Under the pieces are notes generated by a model, which was given only the letters and a program-made list of their open reading frames with translations, was not told the origin of the DNA and did no database searches. Source: Piper betle (lineage: Eukaryota > Streptophyta > Magnoliopsida > Piperales > Piperaceae). Taken from it: a stretch of 64,000 nt of DNA. The translations under genes were made by a program, and so were the position numbers. Location of the stretch: positions 1 to 64,000 of the forward strand of contig JAURVB010012869.1 of NCBI GenBank assembly GCA_033002965.1, read 5' to 3'. This document shows positions 42,655 through 54,550 of the stretch, piece after piece (positions within the stretch are counted from its first letter, which is position 1; every line of letters begins with the position of its first letter).

Positions 42655-44709
42655 TTGCGTTTATTAAATAGCTTCACACCGTCGCCGCTCCCCTCCCACT
42701 TCCCATTCCCACCGCTCTCTACTGATTATGCCGCAGCTCCAATACCGTACAACAATGGCACCTGCTTTGGAGCTGGAAAGACAACGTCTTGGAAGTCATG
42801 TGGAGGTGCCTACCTGGTTGTGCTCCTGATATTGCTGGAGAAGCCAGGCATTGTTTGTTTGGAAGCCTGGGGAAAGAACACAGATCTCTGAAAGATTGAG
42901 GTTTGTTGCTGGGTTTTTCTTTTCTGGGTGTTTTTAGTGTTGTTTTCTGGAGCTGTAGCAGTGATGGTGGATCTGGAGCTCTTATCTCATGCAACAAAAT
43001 TGTTATAGCTCTCTCTCTATTATGCGCCCTGTTTTCCACTTGAAAAAAAAGAATTTTTTAATCTTTTTTATCAAATCTCTGTTCTACCTGAAAATTCTAG
43101 CTATTTCTTGCTCAAAGATATGTAATGGTGGAGAGTCGTACTTCATCTTTGATGACAATGCAGCTTTTCTGGCTCCTTTGCTCGGTTCTTACTTTCAAAA
43201 GCATCCATTTACCATATCAATTTCGGCAAAAGTATTCTCCTTGGCTCTTTTATTCCTTCCTTAAAGCGGCTTCGACTCTTATGGTCTGCAAGCTCTTCCT
43301 ATAATTCTTCAGAGAGTTTATTTTGGACAAGATAGAACTCCAGAAGTAAAAATGTGACTGACCCAGGCAGATTTTTTTCATTTTTACCGTCTAATTCTCA
43401 GTGTGCAATCTGAATTTGGACGAAGTTATCCAACTGCGACCAACCATGATATACTGCTCCGAGGATGCCTCCCATCCAGTTGTCTCAGACACACCCACAC
43501 CCACCTTTATCTTGTTTAGAAGGTTCTCAGACTGATAATACACTGCCGGCGCAGTATAAGAGTTGCCCATTTGCATTCCATCCCCGTCTTCATCTGCCCA
43601 GCCACTTCCACCCTCTGATTCCTTCCTCCTGTCCTACTTTGGATTTTGCTCTTTATCTTTTCTCCCATACTCGTTCACTCTCAATTATTTTAACGCATAC
43701 TCCGCCTCTTAATATTTTTACCAGAAAAAGAAGAGCCCAGGATTAACTTGCTAACATTATTATTATGGGAAATCCTGTGCGCACCATCAAAATTTCTAAT
43801 TTACCGAGGCAAATCATCTTTTAGTTTGATGCAAGAAGGTTGTCTGTTTCCTCGAGTCAAAACAGTTCCCCTTTAAGTTTGGTAAATTCTATTGCTACCT
43901 AATTTCTCTGGACTGTTAAAGTTGTCAATGCCTTCAATGCATAATCAGCTTTGGCCTGGAGTACCGGTCCTACAAGAGAGAGGTTGCAGTAGTTCTACTT
44001 TCACCCAAGTTACATGGGCATCTAGTTCTTTCACTGAGGAAATTCTTCTTTTGTGCAATAGCTTTTGCTTTTACTTCCCTTTGCTTTTTCTCTGAATGCT
44101 TTTATAAATTTTATTTATAGAGTAATGCATGGTTTGCTGGGTTGAGAAATGGGATTAGAGGGGTCTCCTCTTTTTCTAGCCGCCCTAGCTGACTTCTCGA
44201 CTAAGTAGTAGCATGTGGTGTTCTTGCTTTTCAAGCTTCACTTTGTACTTTTGGGTGGCTCTTCAATTGATATGATCCTTGGAAAGTAGAAATCCAATCA
44301 GTGAGTTAGTCTTAATAAGCAATACTATATGTCTGATACATGCAACAGGGGATATAATACGTTTTTTTCCTTTCTATTTTTTATTTTTAAAAAGAAAACA
44401 TTAAGAGACGAACTTGTATGTTTGTACTTTAGTAAGGGGTCAGTTCTTGTGACTTTGTGATAAACTCTTTGGTAGCTTTAGACTTTTGATTACTATACAG
44501 TCAGCAGAAAAGCAAAATCAAAGTGGTGGGTTTGGTGGTGTCAATGTCAAGATAGGGGCATTCATGTTTTTTGGCTGCTCAGTTCTTTCCCTTGTTACTT
44601 GGCACATAAACTGTACACATTTCTCACATTCATGCAACAAAATAGCTCGTCTGATCCATGTCTTTTGTGATATTTAGGAAACCAACAAGCAGCCTTCACT
44701 CACAGTAAC
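42655..44709 (+). promoter_or_regulatory. Probable promoter, leader exon and leader intron of the LRR kinase gene
   Basis: CGTTTATTAAATAGC near 42657 could be a TATA box. It is followed by a CT-rich leader (CCGCTCCCCTCCCAC). Sequence up to about 42900 (ends AAAGATTGAG, followed by GTTTGTTGC) looks like a leader exon. An acceptor at 44677 (TGTGATATTTAG) lies 32 bases before the ATG. This would make a ~1.8-kb leader intron, a layout known in this kinase family. The small frames within it (42655-42891, 43465-43746) are not supported as genes. Confidence 0.45.
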
Positions 44710-46014
44710 ATGAAACAATCCAGATTGGAGAGTTTCTTCCTCTTTACCCTCCACTTGCTGCTCCTGCTATCAATCTTTCCTTTAGCTTCATCAGATTTGG
44801 AATCTGATCGGCAAGCACTTCTAGACTTCGCATCAAGGGTCATTCATGGTCCAAGGCTCAATTGGAATGCCTCGTTACCGGTCTGCTCCCCTTGGGTTGG
44901 CATCACCTGCAACGAGGACAGAACCAATGTGATTGCCGTCAGGCTTCCTGGTATTGCTCTCGCTGGTCCTATCCCACCCAACACTCTTGGACAGCTAGCT
45001 GCTCTTCGAACTCTTAGCCTTCGATCAAATCGTTTGAGTGGGAGGCTTCCACCGGACATCCCTACATTACCATCTCTACGTTTCCTGTACCTTCAACGCA
45101 ATAACCTTTCCGGCGATCTCCCATCTTTCACTCCCGGCATTGATGTCATTGATCTCTCTGAAAACTCTTTCACAGGGCAAATACCACCCAGTATACAGAA
45201 TCTGACTCAACTCACTAGCCTCAATCTTCAGAATAACTCCCTCTCGGGATCCATCCCTGATCTTGCACTCCCCAAGCTGAGACATATAAATATCAGTTAT
45301 AACCAGCTACACGGGTCAATACCATCTTCTCTCCAAAGATTTCCGAATTCTTCATTTGCTGGGAACATTCTCCTCTGTGGCCCTCCGCTAACACAATGCT
45401 CTTTTCCTCCACCTTCCTCTCCACCGCTAGTTCCTTCCTCGCCGGTCTCACCAACCAGTCAGCAAGGTAGTAGGAGGACGCTAAGCACTGCAGCAATAAT
45501 TGGAATTGCCGTTGGAGGAGCAGTGCTCTTGCTCCTGGTGGCACTAGTACTCCTGCTCTGCTGTTTGAAGAAAAGGGCTAGTGCAAGTGGAGGTGTTCTC
45601 AAGGGGAAGACTACCAGTGGAGGGGAGTGAGAAGCCAAAGGACGAGTTTGGCAGTGGGGTTCAAGAGGCAGGGAAGAACAAGCTGGTTTTCTTTGAGGGT
45701 TGTTCTTATACTTTTGACTTGGAAGATCTTCTAAGAGCTTCGGCCGAAGTGCTTGGGAAAGGTAGCTATGGGACTGCATATAAGGCTGTTCTTGAGGAAG
45801 GAACCACCGTGGTGGTCAAGAGGTTGAAGGAGGTTGTGGTTGGCAAAAGAGAGTTCGAACAGCAGATGGAGATTATAGGAAGAGTAGGCCAACATCAAAA
45901 CGTTACGCCTCTCAGAGCATATTACTACTCCAAAGATGAGAAGCTCCTGGTCAGCGATTATGTTTCGACAGGCAGTTTGTCTGCACACTTGCATGGTAGG
46001 TCATCTTTTCCTCC

Positions 46015-46053
<39 letters not shown>

Positions 46054-47092
46054 CTCTTCTCTTCTTTTGGCTTGACCTCATGCACAAACAGATACCTTCA
46101 ATTTTGAAAAGAATAAACAGGTATCTTTAAAGTAGCAGTTGGCGTTCTTTTCTCAACTTCTGTCCTCAATTTTAGTTTTCTTCATCTATTTTTGGTTTTG
46201 TCTCTGTTCTTAGTTGCAAATAGCACATCAATCTATTGCTTTGTACTGCCTGTCCACCCAGAATGACTTTTAACTTGGCCTGTGCCTAAACGCTGGTCAG
46301 AGAAAATAAAAAGAATTCACCTTCTTAAAGAAAATTGAATGATACGGAGAACCATTTTATACTTCTTTTGCCCAGTATTCATAAGACGTGGTTTATTAGG
46401 AACATAGTTTATGAAGTTTCGTAACGACTAACGAGTAAATGCCTTTCATTAAATTTTGTTCTACAGGTAACAGGGATGCTGGAAGAGCACCACTGGACTG
46501 GGAGGCCAGGTTGAAGATTGCCCTCGGAACAGCCAGAGGCTTGGCACACATTCACTCAGCTACAGGTCCAAAATTTTCTCATGGCAACATCAAATCCTCC
46601 AATGTGATTCTTAACCCAGAACTTGATGCCTCTGTCTCAGACTTTGGCTTAACCCCTCTTATGAACTTCCCTCCCACGCCTCCTAGATCATCAGGATACC
46701 GTGCCCCGGAGTTTATGGAAACCAAAAAACCCAGCCAGAAATCAGATGTTTATAGCTTTGGTGTCCTCTTACTGGAGATGCTCACTGGCAAAGCTCCACT
46801 CCAGTCTCCCGGTCGCGATGACATTGCAGATCTGCCCAGGTGGGTACAGTCTGTCGTCCGGGAAGAATGGACGGCGGAGGTGTTTGATGTGGAGCTCATG
46901 AGGTACCAGAACATTGAAGAAGAGATGGTGCAAATGCTACAACTTGCAATGTCATGTGTTGCCAAGGTACCGGACTTGCGACCGAAAATGGACGAGGTGG
47001 TTAGGATGATTGAAGAGATCCGGCAATCAGACTCTGAAAACCGCCCATCCTCAGAAGACAAGTCCAAGGATTTGAATGTGCAGACCACATAA
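44710..47092 (+). CDS. LRR receptor-like kinase, probably catalytically inactive, one frameshift
   Basis: Two coding exons (44710-45995, 46467-47092; GT-AG, phase 1) in the arrangement of plant LRR class III 'probable inactive receptor kinases'. In order: signal peptide (about residues 1-28), LRR N-terminal cap ([22 protein letters not shown]), about five LRRs, Ser/Pro-rich stalk, transmembrane helix ([20 protein letters not shown]), basic juxtamembrane segment and kinase domain. The kinase has [10 protein letters not shown], the lysine in [14 protein letters not shown] where active kinases have HRD, and DFG in VSDFGL. Loss of the HRD aspartate predicts little or no phosphotransfer, as known for this class. 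The frame runs to TGA at 45628 just after a GGGG run (45622-45627), then continues one base out of step as [20 protein letters not shown] single extra G explains it. Ligand and partners are unknown. Confidence 0.9.
46011..46048. repeat. (CT)n microsatellite in the kinase intron
   Basis: Long CT dinucleotide run about 15 bases inside the intron at 45996-46466. It creates a spurious extension of the exon frame. Confidence 0.95.
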
Positions 47093-48850
47093 GCAAAGGC
47101 AATTCAATGTGAATTGCAGGATTGGAGTTATGATCATTTAGTTTTGCCAAAGAAAATGTTGGCACTTGGAAGCTGTACTTGTTTGATCTCTTCATGATCT
47201 TTGAATCCCATTTATTCATTTCAATGACAGACATATTGCACAATTGCATTGACTGGCTGTTCACTCATCACTCCTTTTACAAGCTCTTCCAGGAATTAGG
47301 TGACGGCAAAGCAATTCAATCTTATACCCTTCTTTTTTGTCCATCTAATTTCAAACTCTCGATAAGGGTCTAGGGTTTATTATAAAGTCACCATCATCCA
47401 CAACAACAATCTCAATCATCTTCCAAGTTTGGTCGGATCCACTTAGTTAAATGAATTCAAAACACTCAACCTCGTGCTTCCACCATCTTCCACCTAAGGT
47501 CAAACCACAGGCAATAAATATCGTCTATCCCCCATCTCCAAAATCCACGCTTCAACTATATATATAGTCGATAATGGAAGAAGATGGCGCAGAGATTGTG
47601 ATATGAATGAAAGCAGGCCCAATAGCATCCATTTTATTACAGAATTTTGATCTTCAAAATGATCACGATTAGAACAAAATTAAGGTAACCAAAATTGGCA
47701 TGCAATGCATTTGATCACTGGACAAACGCACTACCATTTTACACAAATTGACAAATTGATCGCCACACAAACCAGAGACCAAACATAACATGAATACGAT
47801 TAAAAAAATTATATGAAAAAACCCGGGAAAGGATGCCGCCTCCAACCATTGAATAGAGACGGTCACGGATGCGGACGGCGACGCGGCTACATGTCCGTCC
47901 GTTGCTGTGCATGCTGCTATCGGACTGGTTCAGGTGACTTGTTGGCCATTTCCTCATAAATAATAATAATAATCATCTTATATTTAGCTGTATATATTTA
48001 GAGTGTAATTATACCCTTGTAAATTAACATTACAAATGGTATAGATATGTAATTTTGTGAATAATATTTACCATCTAATAACTATTTAATATTTAGTATT
48101 TACGGGCATCAAAACTGGTCACGGTCAAACCATCAACTGATTTGTCATTATTTTGTCTGTTGTCGAACGAGCAATAGGTCATTACAAGGTGTACAGCATC
48201 TTAAATAAGTTTTAAAATTCTCAAAAAATTACTCCAATATCAGGAAAATTCTCATACGCAAAGGTCAATTGTAGCTTAGGTGAAATTACCAAATATTTTT
48301 CAATGAATTGGTTAAATGGTAAGAAGTTTGCTTTCGACCATTACCTTATTAATTTTAGATCTGCTCGATTAGTTTTACCGATTATTTTGTTAATTTCCAA
48401 AGTAGTGAAGAAGTTTTTACTATTTTTATTCTATTTTAGTTTAAAATTGGTTTCACTATTTTTATTTCCTTTTTACACAATTACTTATCCGGTGAATGGA
48501 TAATTTTGGGATTTGTACTTATCCAGAGGACTTTTACGACTCGAAGAAAAAGTCTCAGTGGAGGTAAGAAGAAAGAGAGGATAATAACAGCGGGTGAGTA
48601 TTTTCCGGGCTTGAAATGATAAACCAAAAATGATTAGGCAAGCGATAATTCAATGGCCGTAATCAGAACTGTACAATGAAAAGTTTTATAAAAGGACTAT
48701 ATTAACATAACGAAATGAGGGCTTGTTGAATTGAAGAAAAGAGATGGAAGAAGAAGCAGAAAAGAGAGAAAAAAGGAGGACCCCCTTGCTAGAGATTCAT
48801 CTCCGTGACCCCTTAACCCACTTACCATTACATAGTTTGAAGTGCCCCCG
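47093..48850. other. Kinase 3' untranslated region and intergenic DNA
   Basis: The first ~280 bases are the likely 3' untranslated region. No gene is supported in the remainder; frames are short and AT-driven. Confidence 0.55.
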
Positions 48851-50045
48851 TAGCATAGTTAGAAAAATCGGAATCGAAATCGGAATCGATTTTCGAGGGA
48901 ATCATTAAATCGGATCAAATCGGTTTAAATCAATTAGGAATCGGTCTTAAACGGTCTACATTGGTCATATAAAAAATTTAATAACTTATAACATAAATAC
49001 ATGAAATATATAATTAAATAATTTCTCAATTCAAATATACAAGTTTATAATTTAATACAAATACAAGAAAAACTTACAGTAAAAAAAATTTGCACACTGA
49101 TTATGAGTGCGATCTCTGTAGGACGATTGTGAATTTTTGGCACACATTTTCAAGCCTTCCAATCACCAATCTATGAAAATGTACCGCACAAAATTGAAAG
49201 TTATCCAAATTTTGTTCCAGGTCACTTTTCACTAATTCGTGTCAATAAACCAAACACATAAAAACAATCTGCAAAATCAGCAAACATTTCATAGACCAAT
49301 TAGCACCTTATAGAAATCAGCAAAAAAAAAAACAAAAATTATCCCTAAAAATTCAAGACAAGCATTTCCACCCTATAATCAGACAACGTAAACACGAATA
49401 TCAACCTCTCCAAGGCTATATGGACCTTTCACCCTAATCTGCTAAAAATCTACTGCACAAAATCTCTAAATTCGTCGCAGATCCCCACTATTCAATGATC
49501 CGAGTCAATGCGTACATCTACCATTATAGAGATTCCCATGGCTTGCAGATTACCCGACAACTGATACCATATCCAAATTTTACCAAGCATGAAAAATTTC
49601 AAAAAACTTTGCAACTTTATAAATGATGTCGGAGGGAAGGGTGGCAGCAGACCAATGGAGGGAGGGCAGAGGCAAGGGGCGGCACACGGTCGGCGAGAAT
49701 GTGCGGTGGCAGACGGCCTGAGGGAGGGCGGATGAAAGGGGCGGCTGATTTCTTCACACGGATCGACAGTGGCGGAGGGAAGGGCGAGGTCGGCGATAGC
49801 AGACCGGTGGAGGGAGGGATTGGCGGTAGCGAACAGACAGAGGGAGGGAGGGAAAGAGCTAGATTTTAGGTTTTTAAATTTTTAATTTCAATTTTACCTA
49901 TGCTTAAATAATTTATTTAATATCATACATATGGTATTTTTATTATTTACCCATAAAAATCGATTCTCCCCTATTTATTTTGATTCTGAATCAATTTTAA
50001 ATCGATCAGAATTAGAATAAATCGGCCGATTACCCAATTTGATGC
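48851..50045 (-). mobile_element. Second AATCGG-rich DNA element, inverted
   Basis: It begins TAGCATAGTTAGAAAAATCGG and continues with dense AATCGG repeats. It ends with CGGCCGATTACCC. The stretch at 49860-49980 (CTAGATTTTAGGTTTTTAAA, ATTTTACCTATGCTTAAATA) is the reverse complement of the segment at 40140-40260, which fixes the orientation. The GC-rich core (49630-49860) consists of GGCGG/GGAGGGAGGG repeats and differs from the core of the other copies. No coding capacity. Confidence 0.6.
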
Positions 50046-50357
50046 CCAAATAGGGTCGGATCGCTCCCACTCCCATCTAAATCCACCTATTTCTTCATCT
50101 AGGCCCGTAGTTCCAACTGCTTTGGAGTGTTCTCGCCGAAGTGCGTTCACGCTGAGGGGTGGAGGAGGCCCTCTCCTCTTGGGTGTCAACAGGTGGGAGA
50201 TCAGTGCCGGAAAGGAGGACCACTTGCTGCACAGCCGCCGTTCGTCGCTTGAAGGATTGCTGTCAAATCCCTGTCGCCGTCCTCCACCGGAATCGAGTAG
50301 CCGATACTATCTTGCTGCGGCCGTGAAGCCCGACGCTTTGCCAAGGAGGACGCTTTG
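50046..50357. other. Unclassified sequence left of the solo LTR
   Basis: Word-biased sequence rich in TTGCTGC, GCCGCCG and AAGGAGGA. It continues on the far side of the solo LTR at 53274, so the two pieces were one region before the insertion. No gene recognised. Confidence 0.4.
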
Positions 50358-53268
50358 TGTAAAACCCATGATTTGAGTTAGGGTTTTATATTCAGAACCG
50401 GTCGGGTCGACCGTTATTTTTCGAGTTGAGTCAGTTTCAGGACACGTGTACCGAGCTGACGCCGGTCGCGTGTATGAGCTATGAGGGTCATGCGTACCCA
50501 AGTATATGATGATAACGTCATGAACACAGCAGAACAGAATGAGTTATCAGAATATATGAGAGTATGCCAGTGATTTTTTTCTATTTTTATATATAGTGGA
50601 TCGTAGAATTAGTTTTAGGCCGTTTACCGCGTTAGGACGCGTTACGGGCATTTTGGGTGGGTTGATAGTTCTAGAGCATATCATTATGATTTTTTGGTGT
50701 TGTTTGATTTTATGGGATTTTTCCCAAATTTTTTTGGAATTTTTTTACGACTTAAATATTATTTTTGACTCGAGTCGGAGACGAGTCAAGTAATATTTAC
50801 GACCTTGCCACCACACACCCCGCGCCTTCTTTTCTTCCCCAAACCAAACCCCGACGCCGCCCCTGTGCAGCGTCGCCGCCGCCGCTGTCGGCGCCGCCCG
50901 GCCGCCGATCGTCGCCGCCCAGCTCCGCCACGGCGTTGCCGTGCCGCCCCGACCAGCCCGGCCGCTGCCAGGCCGTCGTGACACCGGAATCGCCGCCTAG
51001 CGCCGCGGCTACATTTCAGCCGCGTCGTCGATTCCGCCGCCGGCGACCGTCGCCGCCATGATCGGGTAGTCGCCTCGACACCCTCGACCCCCTAGCGGCC
51101 TTCCCCAACCGGAGCGGAGGCCATCGCCGCCCTGGCCGGCCGGATCTAGCGACCCATCGCCGCCGGCCCTGTTTTAGCCGTTTTCCGGCGAGCCGCCACC
51201 TCCGTTGGCTGCGTCGACCTCGTAGATGAGTCGGGCTCGCCGAGCCGGTTCCGAGGGTACCCAACACGACCACTTTCCGGCCAGTAGACGCCGCCGGCAT
51301 TGGTCGCCGGAAAACCACCGGAAGCCGCCGGAAAACCGCCAGCAGCTAGCCGAGAAAACCGGAATTTCTGGAATTCATTGGAATTTACCGGATCTTCCGC
51401 GGGGCTCACCTAGTCGAGCCCGATCGAGCTTCGGACGCCGACGAGCGCCGAATTTGAGTTCCGAGACGCGACGGAACCCTAACCGTCGCCGATTGCCGAC
51501 TACGTGAGGTATAATTACCTCCGATTGAGTTATTTAAAATTGATTATGATTGTTAGCATAGCATGCTAGAATTAACTAGTTGTCATGATGAATGTCATAC
51601 TATGAATGAAGTAAAGATGCGCATGATGTGATTAACATGGAATGATAGTTAAGTGATCTGATGAACTAAAGTAAATTGAGCATGATAATCGAGTACAACG
51701 TAACTTAGGAAATATAATTAGATTGATATTAATAGGATAAGTTGGAATTACTTCCACATTATAATTGTTGCTTGTTATGGTTGATGATTGAATTGTGTGT
51801 GATGTTCATTGACGTTTGATGCATCATTTAGTTAGCGGGCGTTAGTATTTAGTTTTGATGTGTAGGTACGGAGTAAGAGCTCGCCGCCTAGGCGCGATGA
51901 CACGCTTGGAGCTTCTACCAGGTCCGTTTAGGACTCGACTCTATTTTACGTCTTTCTATTGTATGTTTATCTTATTATTTGCAGGACGGGTTAAGTGGCG
52001 TTTTATTGGATCCCACTTAACTCGGGCCATCTAGCCGAACAGATTTCCGGATTAATAACCCCGAGATGAGATCCCTCGAGGATGATTTCGAAAACAAGAT
52101 CCACCACAAGTTGCCTTCGGGCCTATTATATAAATCCCTACCCAGCCCTATATATATGTAGTTTTCGCGTTTTCAGTGAGACGAGAGATGGAGAAATCGA
52201 CTGCACGTACCATGCAGAGGATGCCGTGACAGTCAAAGCGGGCTCTGGATTAGTGCCAGCGGACTGTTCCATTCCCGAGGGATCCTGACAACTCCGCGTT
52301 TGAGTTCCTCACACCCGGAGAACGTGGAGGTTTACGGGTACTGTTTAGTACAGCGCATGTCCGGACTTGTGGTTCAAAGGGTACTAAAGGCGACTGCCTG
52401 AGAGTACTCGGCCTTCGTGCTCAAGGCCAGGAGAAATATGGAGGTAAGGAGAGGGCTTAGGATAAAGTTTCACGAGAAGTACTGAAAAAGAAGTGCTGAG
52501 AGTAGCACAGTACCAGCAGCAGTAAGTTCGGGATGCTACCGGGTCTGCAGCCCAGTGGCTCCTCAGTAGTGCCCTTCAGAGTGTTCACGTGGAGTATATG
52601 TTGTTTTCTTTCATATGAGAGTTTGCTCTCATAGCCAGTTTGTTATAGATATTTTCTTTTCGGACCAGTAACGCTTGTTACTAACGTTTTTCTTATATAT
52701 ATGTAGGTGATAAGCACGAGATGGATGTGCTGGCCGGGACGGAGGAGCAATAAGGTCTTCTGCACACACACATTGGGTGATTGAATGTTTCATGTTTTGT
52801 TTATGATGTTATTTAATAAACATGCTATGATTAAATGTTTGAGGCATGATAATGATACGAAATGAAATGATCACAGTAGCGCAGCAAAAGTATGATGGGT
52901 TAGGACCCAAGTTCCAGAATGAGCTTATAGTATATCAGATTGTGTGTAATGAAATTGTTGATATATGCTTATATACCTGTATATATTATTTTGACAGGGT
53001 GGACCCTAATTGCACTTTTAGGAGAGACCCTGTCTGTTTTATTTCAGAATTTTGATCGTAACTGTATTCGTGTGTATTTTGAATTGCTTGTCATTCATGT
53101 AGTACCATGTTAAGATTTTGCGTATTTATTCATTCATGATGGATCGTATCTTCATCTTAAGACGCCGAGATTGGATCCACATGAGTTAGGTTCGGGTTAG
53201 CCGACCTAACCGGGGCCTGTAACATGCCGGTTCGGTTCACGAGCGTGAACCGGATTTGGGGTGTTACA
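50358..53268 (+). mobile_element. Solo LTR (2,911 bp), Ty3/gypsy-like, with 5-bp target duplication
   Basis: It starts TGTAAAACCC and ends GGGGTGTTACA. It is flanked by CTTTG on both sides (50353-50357 and 53269-53273) with no internal region or second LTR. This is the expected product of recombination between the two LTRs of a former full element. Its sequence is closely related to 1616-4621. The conserved promoter-like block lies at 51880-52150 (TATTATATAAAT at 52124). Confidence 0.95.
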
Positions 53269-53273
53269 CTTTG

Positions 53274-54550
53274 CCATCTTGGAGTGCCGCTGGCCGGAGT
53301 CGTTGCCAACGCCTGAAGATCACAACGTTGCTGCAGCGGATCTACCCAAAAGGGGGGTTTTCTCTTTTGCAGGTATAAACAAGGGACGGATTAGGAGGAC
53401 TTCTTGCTGCTGTTTGCCACCTTTTCGACGTGCTGCCCTACCCTATAACCGGAGGTATGTGTTGCCGCTTTGCAGACAAGGAGTAGCTTTCTTTGCTGCC
53501 TGATTGGAGAGGCTTGGAGCCTAACTGCGGAGCTTGTTTGCGCCGAGAAGAGGAGAACTTGCTCCCCTGGTTGATCATCCCTAGGTGATGCGGTTGTGCA
53601 AAAGTTTACCCGTGCCCAAAGAAGAAGTGCTCAGGTTGCTGCCCCTGCTACCTCGCTGTGAAAGATTGCCGCTGAGGAGAATCTGTCCACATGGTTGTTG
53701 AGAAGCCCATCTTATTGCCAAGGAGTGGACGATTTGCTGCATCGCTGGAGTTGTGGAGTGTTGCTACACAGAGCCGCTGACGCCGTGCTTTGCCGCTGCT
53801 GAGTGAAGGGACGGAGCCAAACTCTCCATCACTGCCGGACTGTCATCATGAAAGCCCAACCAGGAGAATTGCTGCGGCCGCACGATCGCCGTTTATTGCC
53901 TAGCTGTTCATGGCCTTGTTGTCCCTATGCCGAGAAAAGACTCTACTGTGAAGTTGTTGTCATTGCCGGAGAAGGAAGAAAGCAAGACAGGGGAAAGCAG
54001 TATTGAAGGGTTTGTAGACTTTTCCCAACCAATGCCGATTGTTCTCGGTCCCGACGTGGTGTCCAAAGGGAAGCCTACGAGACAATTTTCATGTCTAGGT
54101 TAAGTACCACCAGATTTAATTTCCATCGTCACCTGAAAAAAGTCAAAAATAGGTTGATTGGCTAAGAGAGAAAATAGAGGAGATTGAAACAGAAAACGTA
54201 GAGAGTTGATTTTGCGTCTGTTTTCCGATCAATGCCGGTCATTTTGGCTCCGCCGTGGAAACAGAAAAGGTAGAGAGTTGATTTTGCGTCTGTTTTCCGA
54301 TCAATGCCGGTCGTTTCTGGCTCTGCCATGGTATCCAAAGTGAATTCTGTGAAGTAATCTTTAAGTCTGGTTGGAGTGCAGCCTGATTTTGTCGCCGCTA
54401 CCGCTGAAAAAAGGATCCGGAACTTGTTGATCGGAGAAGGTATCATTGATATGTTTGGAGCCGAGCTAAGGAAAGAGGAGTCCAAGCCCCACTATTAGAG
54501 TCTACCGTCGTCATAGTAAGAGGGTTGGTATCCTTATTACCTCATAAATT
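53274..54550. other. Unclassified word-biased region
   Basis: Moderately GC-rich DNA dominated by short words (TTGCTGC, TTGCCGCTG, GGAGAA, AATGCCGGT). Frames are short (for example 53261-53503, 53803-54006) with no domain. It contains a 72-bp tandem duplication at 54186-54329. It may be a decayed repeat or a non-coding part of a retroelement; I cannot identify it. Confidence 0.35.
54186..54329. repeat. 72-bp tandem duplication
   Basis: Two copies start GAAACAGAAAA at 54186 and 54258 and share GTAGAGAGTTGATTTTGCGT and CGATCAATGCCGGTC. They differ at a few positions. Confidence 0.9.

Noticed and set aside
45936..46130. Leu/Ser-rich extension after the first kinase exon
   Set aside because: It is read-through into a CT microsatellite in the intron; splicing at 45995/46467 restores the kinase domain.
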